64,000 nt of DNA from Timema cristinae (lineage: Eukaryota; Arthropoda; Insecta; Phasmatodea; Timematidae). This document shows, piece by piece, positions 63,646 to 64,000 of this stretch. Every line of letters starts with the position of its first letter. Positions within the stretch are counted from its first letter, which is position 1. The stretch spans positions 47,267,265 through 47,331,264 of the forward strand of contig JBCFYV010003508.1 of assembly GCA_039000515.1 (NCBI GenBank), in the 5' to 3' direction. The notes beneath the pieces were generated by a model, which was given only the letters and a program-made list of their open reading frames with translations, made no database searches and had not been told where the DNA came from. A program made the translations under genes and the position numbers.

Positions 63646-64000
63646 ATTACAAACATTATTTTATTAATATCCAATTTAATGTATTAATATTTATAGACAC
63701 AAACACACTCTGAAAGTGTGTTACTCTATGAGGTGTTAAAGGATATCAGCCTAAAGCAATCGCTGTTGGTGATACAATCTAAGTTATATTTCAATGAGAT
63801 CATATCGAGACATTAAAAGATTAGTTTGTTCCAGTATAGTTTAAAATTGTTGTGGAACATTTTTTAGTTTCTTCGTCCTATAACCTAATCAAATTCTCAC
63901 ACATGCACATAACCACGACTCAACTTTGACTAAAGATGTGTTCTAGAAGGGTGAAAAGATGACATGATAATCATATGCTGACCTTGAGAACCGAGATTAG

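Overview
The window is animal nuclear DNA, almost certainly from an insect. It has multi-exon genes with GT-AG introns, two families of insect-specific chemoreceptors, tRNA-derived SINEs in many copies, non-LTR retrotransposon fossils, MITEs and very many minisatellites. The SINE and MITE load and the divergence of the receptors suggest a large hemimetabolous genome, perhaps hemipteran, but the species cannot be fixed from sequence alone. There is no operon, CRISPR array or other prokaryotic feature.

Layout. Positions 1-15.6 kb are mostly repeats: a 1.1 kb duplication present twice, SINEs, LINE remnants and two weak candidate exons. From 15.65 to 17.25 kb runs a 61-bp minisatellite. From 17.45 to 25.6 kb lies one complete five-exon odorant receptor (7tm_6) gene on the plus strand, about 426 residues. 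From 27.4 to 37.3 kb lies a gustatory receptor (7tm_7) locus on the plus strand. It has two alternative first exons, each exactly 927 nt (309 codons), and one set of three short C-terminal exons, ending in the hallmark TYLIVMIQF; this is the architecture of Drosophila Gr28b or Gr39a. From 62.74 back to 39.84 kb, on the minus strand and convergent with the receptors, lie fifteen exons of a class III transmembrane adenylate cyclase. They cover the end of its first half (C1 catalytic domain, C1b), the second six-helix membrane cassette and the C2 catalytic domain to the stop codon. Its 5' exons lie beyond the right edge.

The most unusual structure is not a gene. Several minisatellites have repeat units that contain an exon-intron junction of the host gene. 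The odorant receptor exon 1 donor is repeated in an 80-bp unit (about 35 copies). In the cyclase, one donor is repeated in a 30-bp unit (13 copies), another in a 42-bp unit (12 copies), and one acceptor in a 41-bp unit (about 37 copies). A noisier array covers a further cyclase donor. Two of these units are multiples of three with open reading frames, so use of alternative copies would add 10- or 14-residue repeats to the protein. Other arrays lie within about 130 bp of exons.

Single-base indels occur in the second gustatory first exon, the shared gustatory exon 2 and cyclase exon N. Most fall in or beside homopolymers or next to arrays, so residual long-read consensus error is at least as likely as gene decay. 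All gene models are by-eye translation and splice-site reasoning; no search was run.
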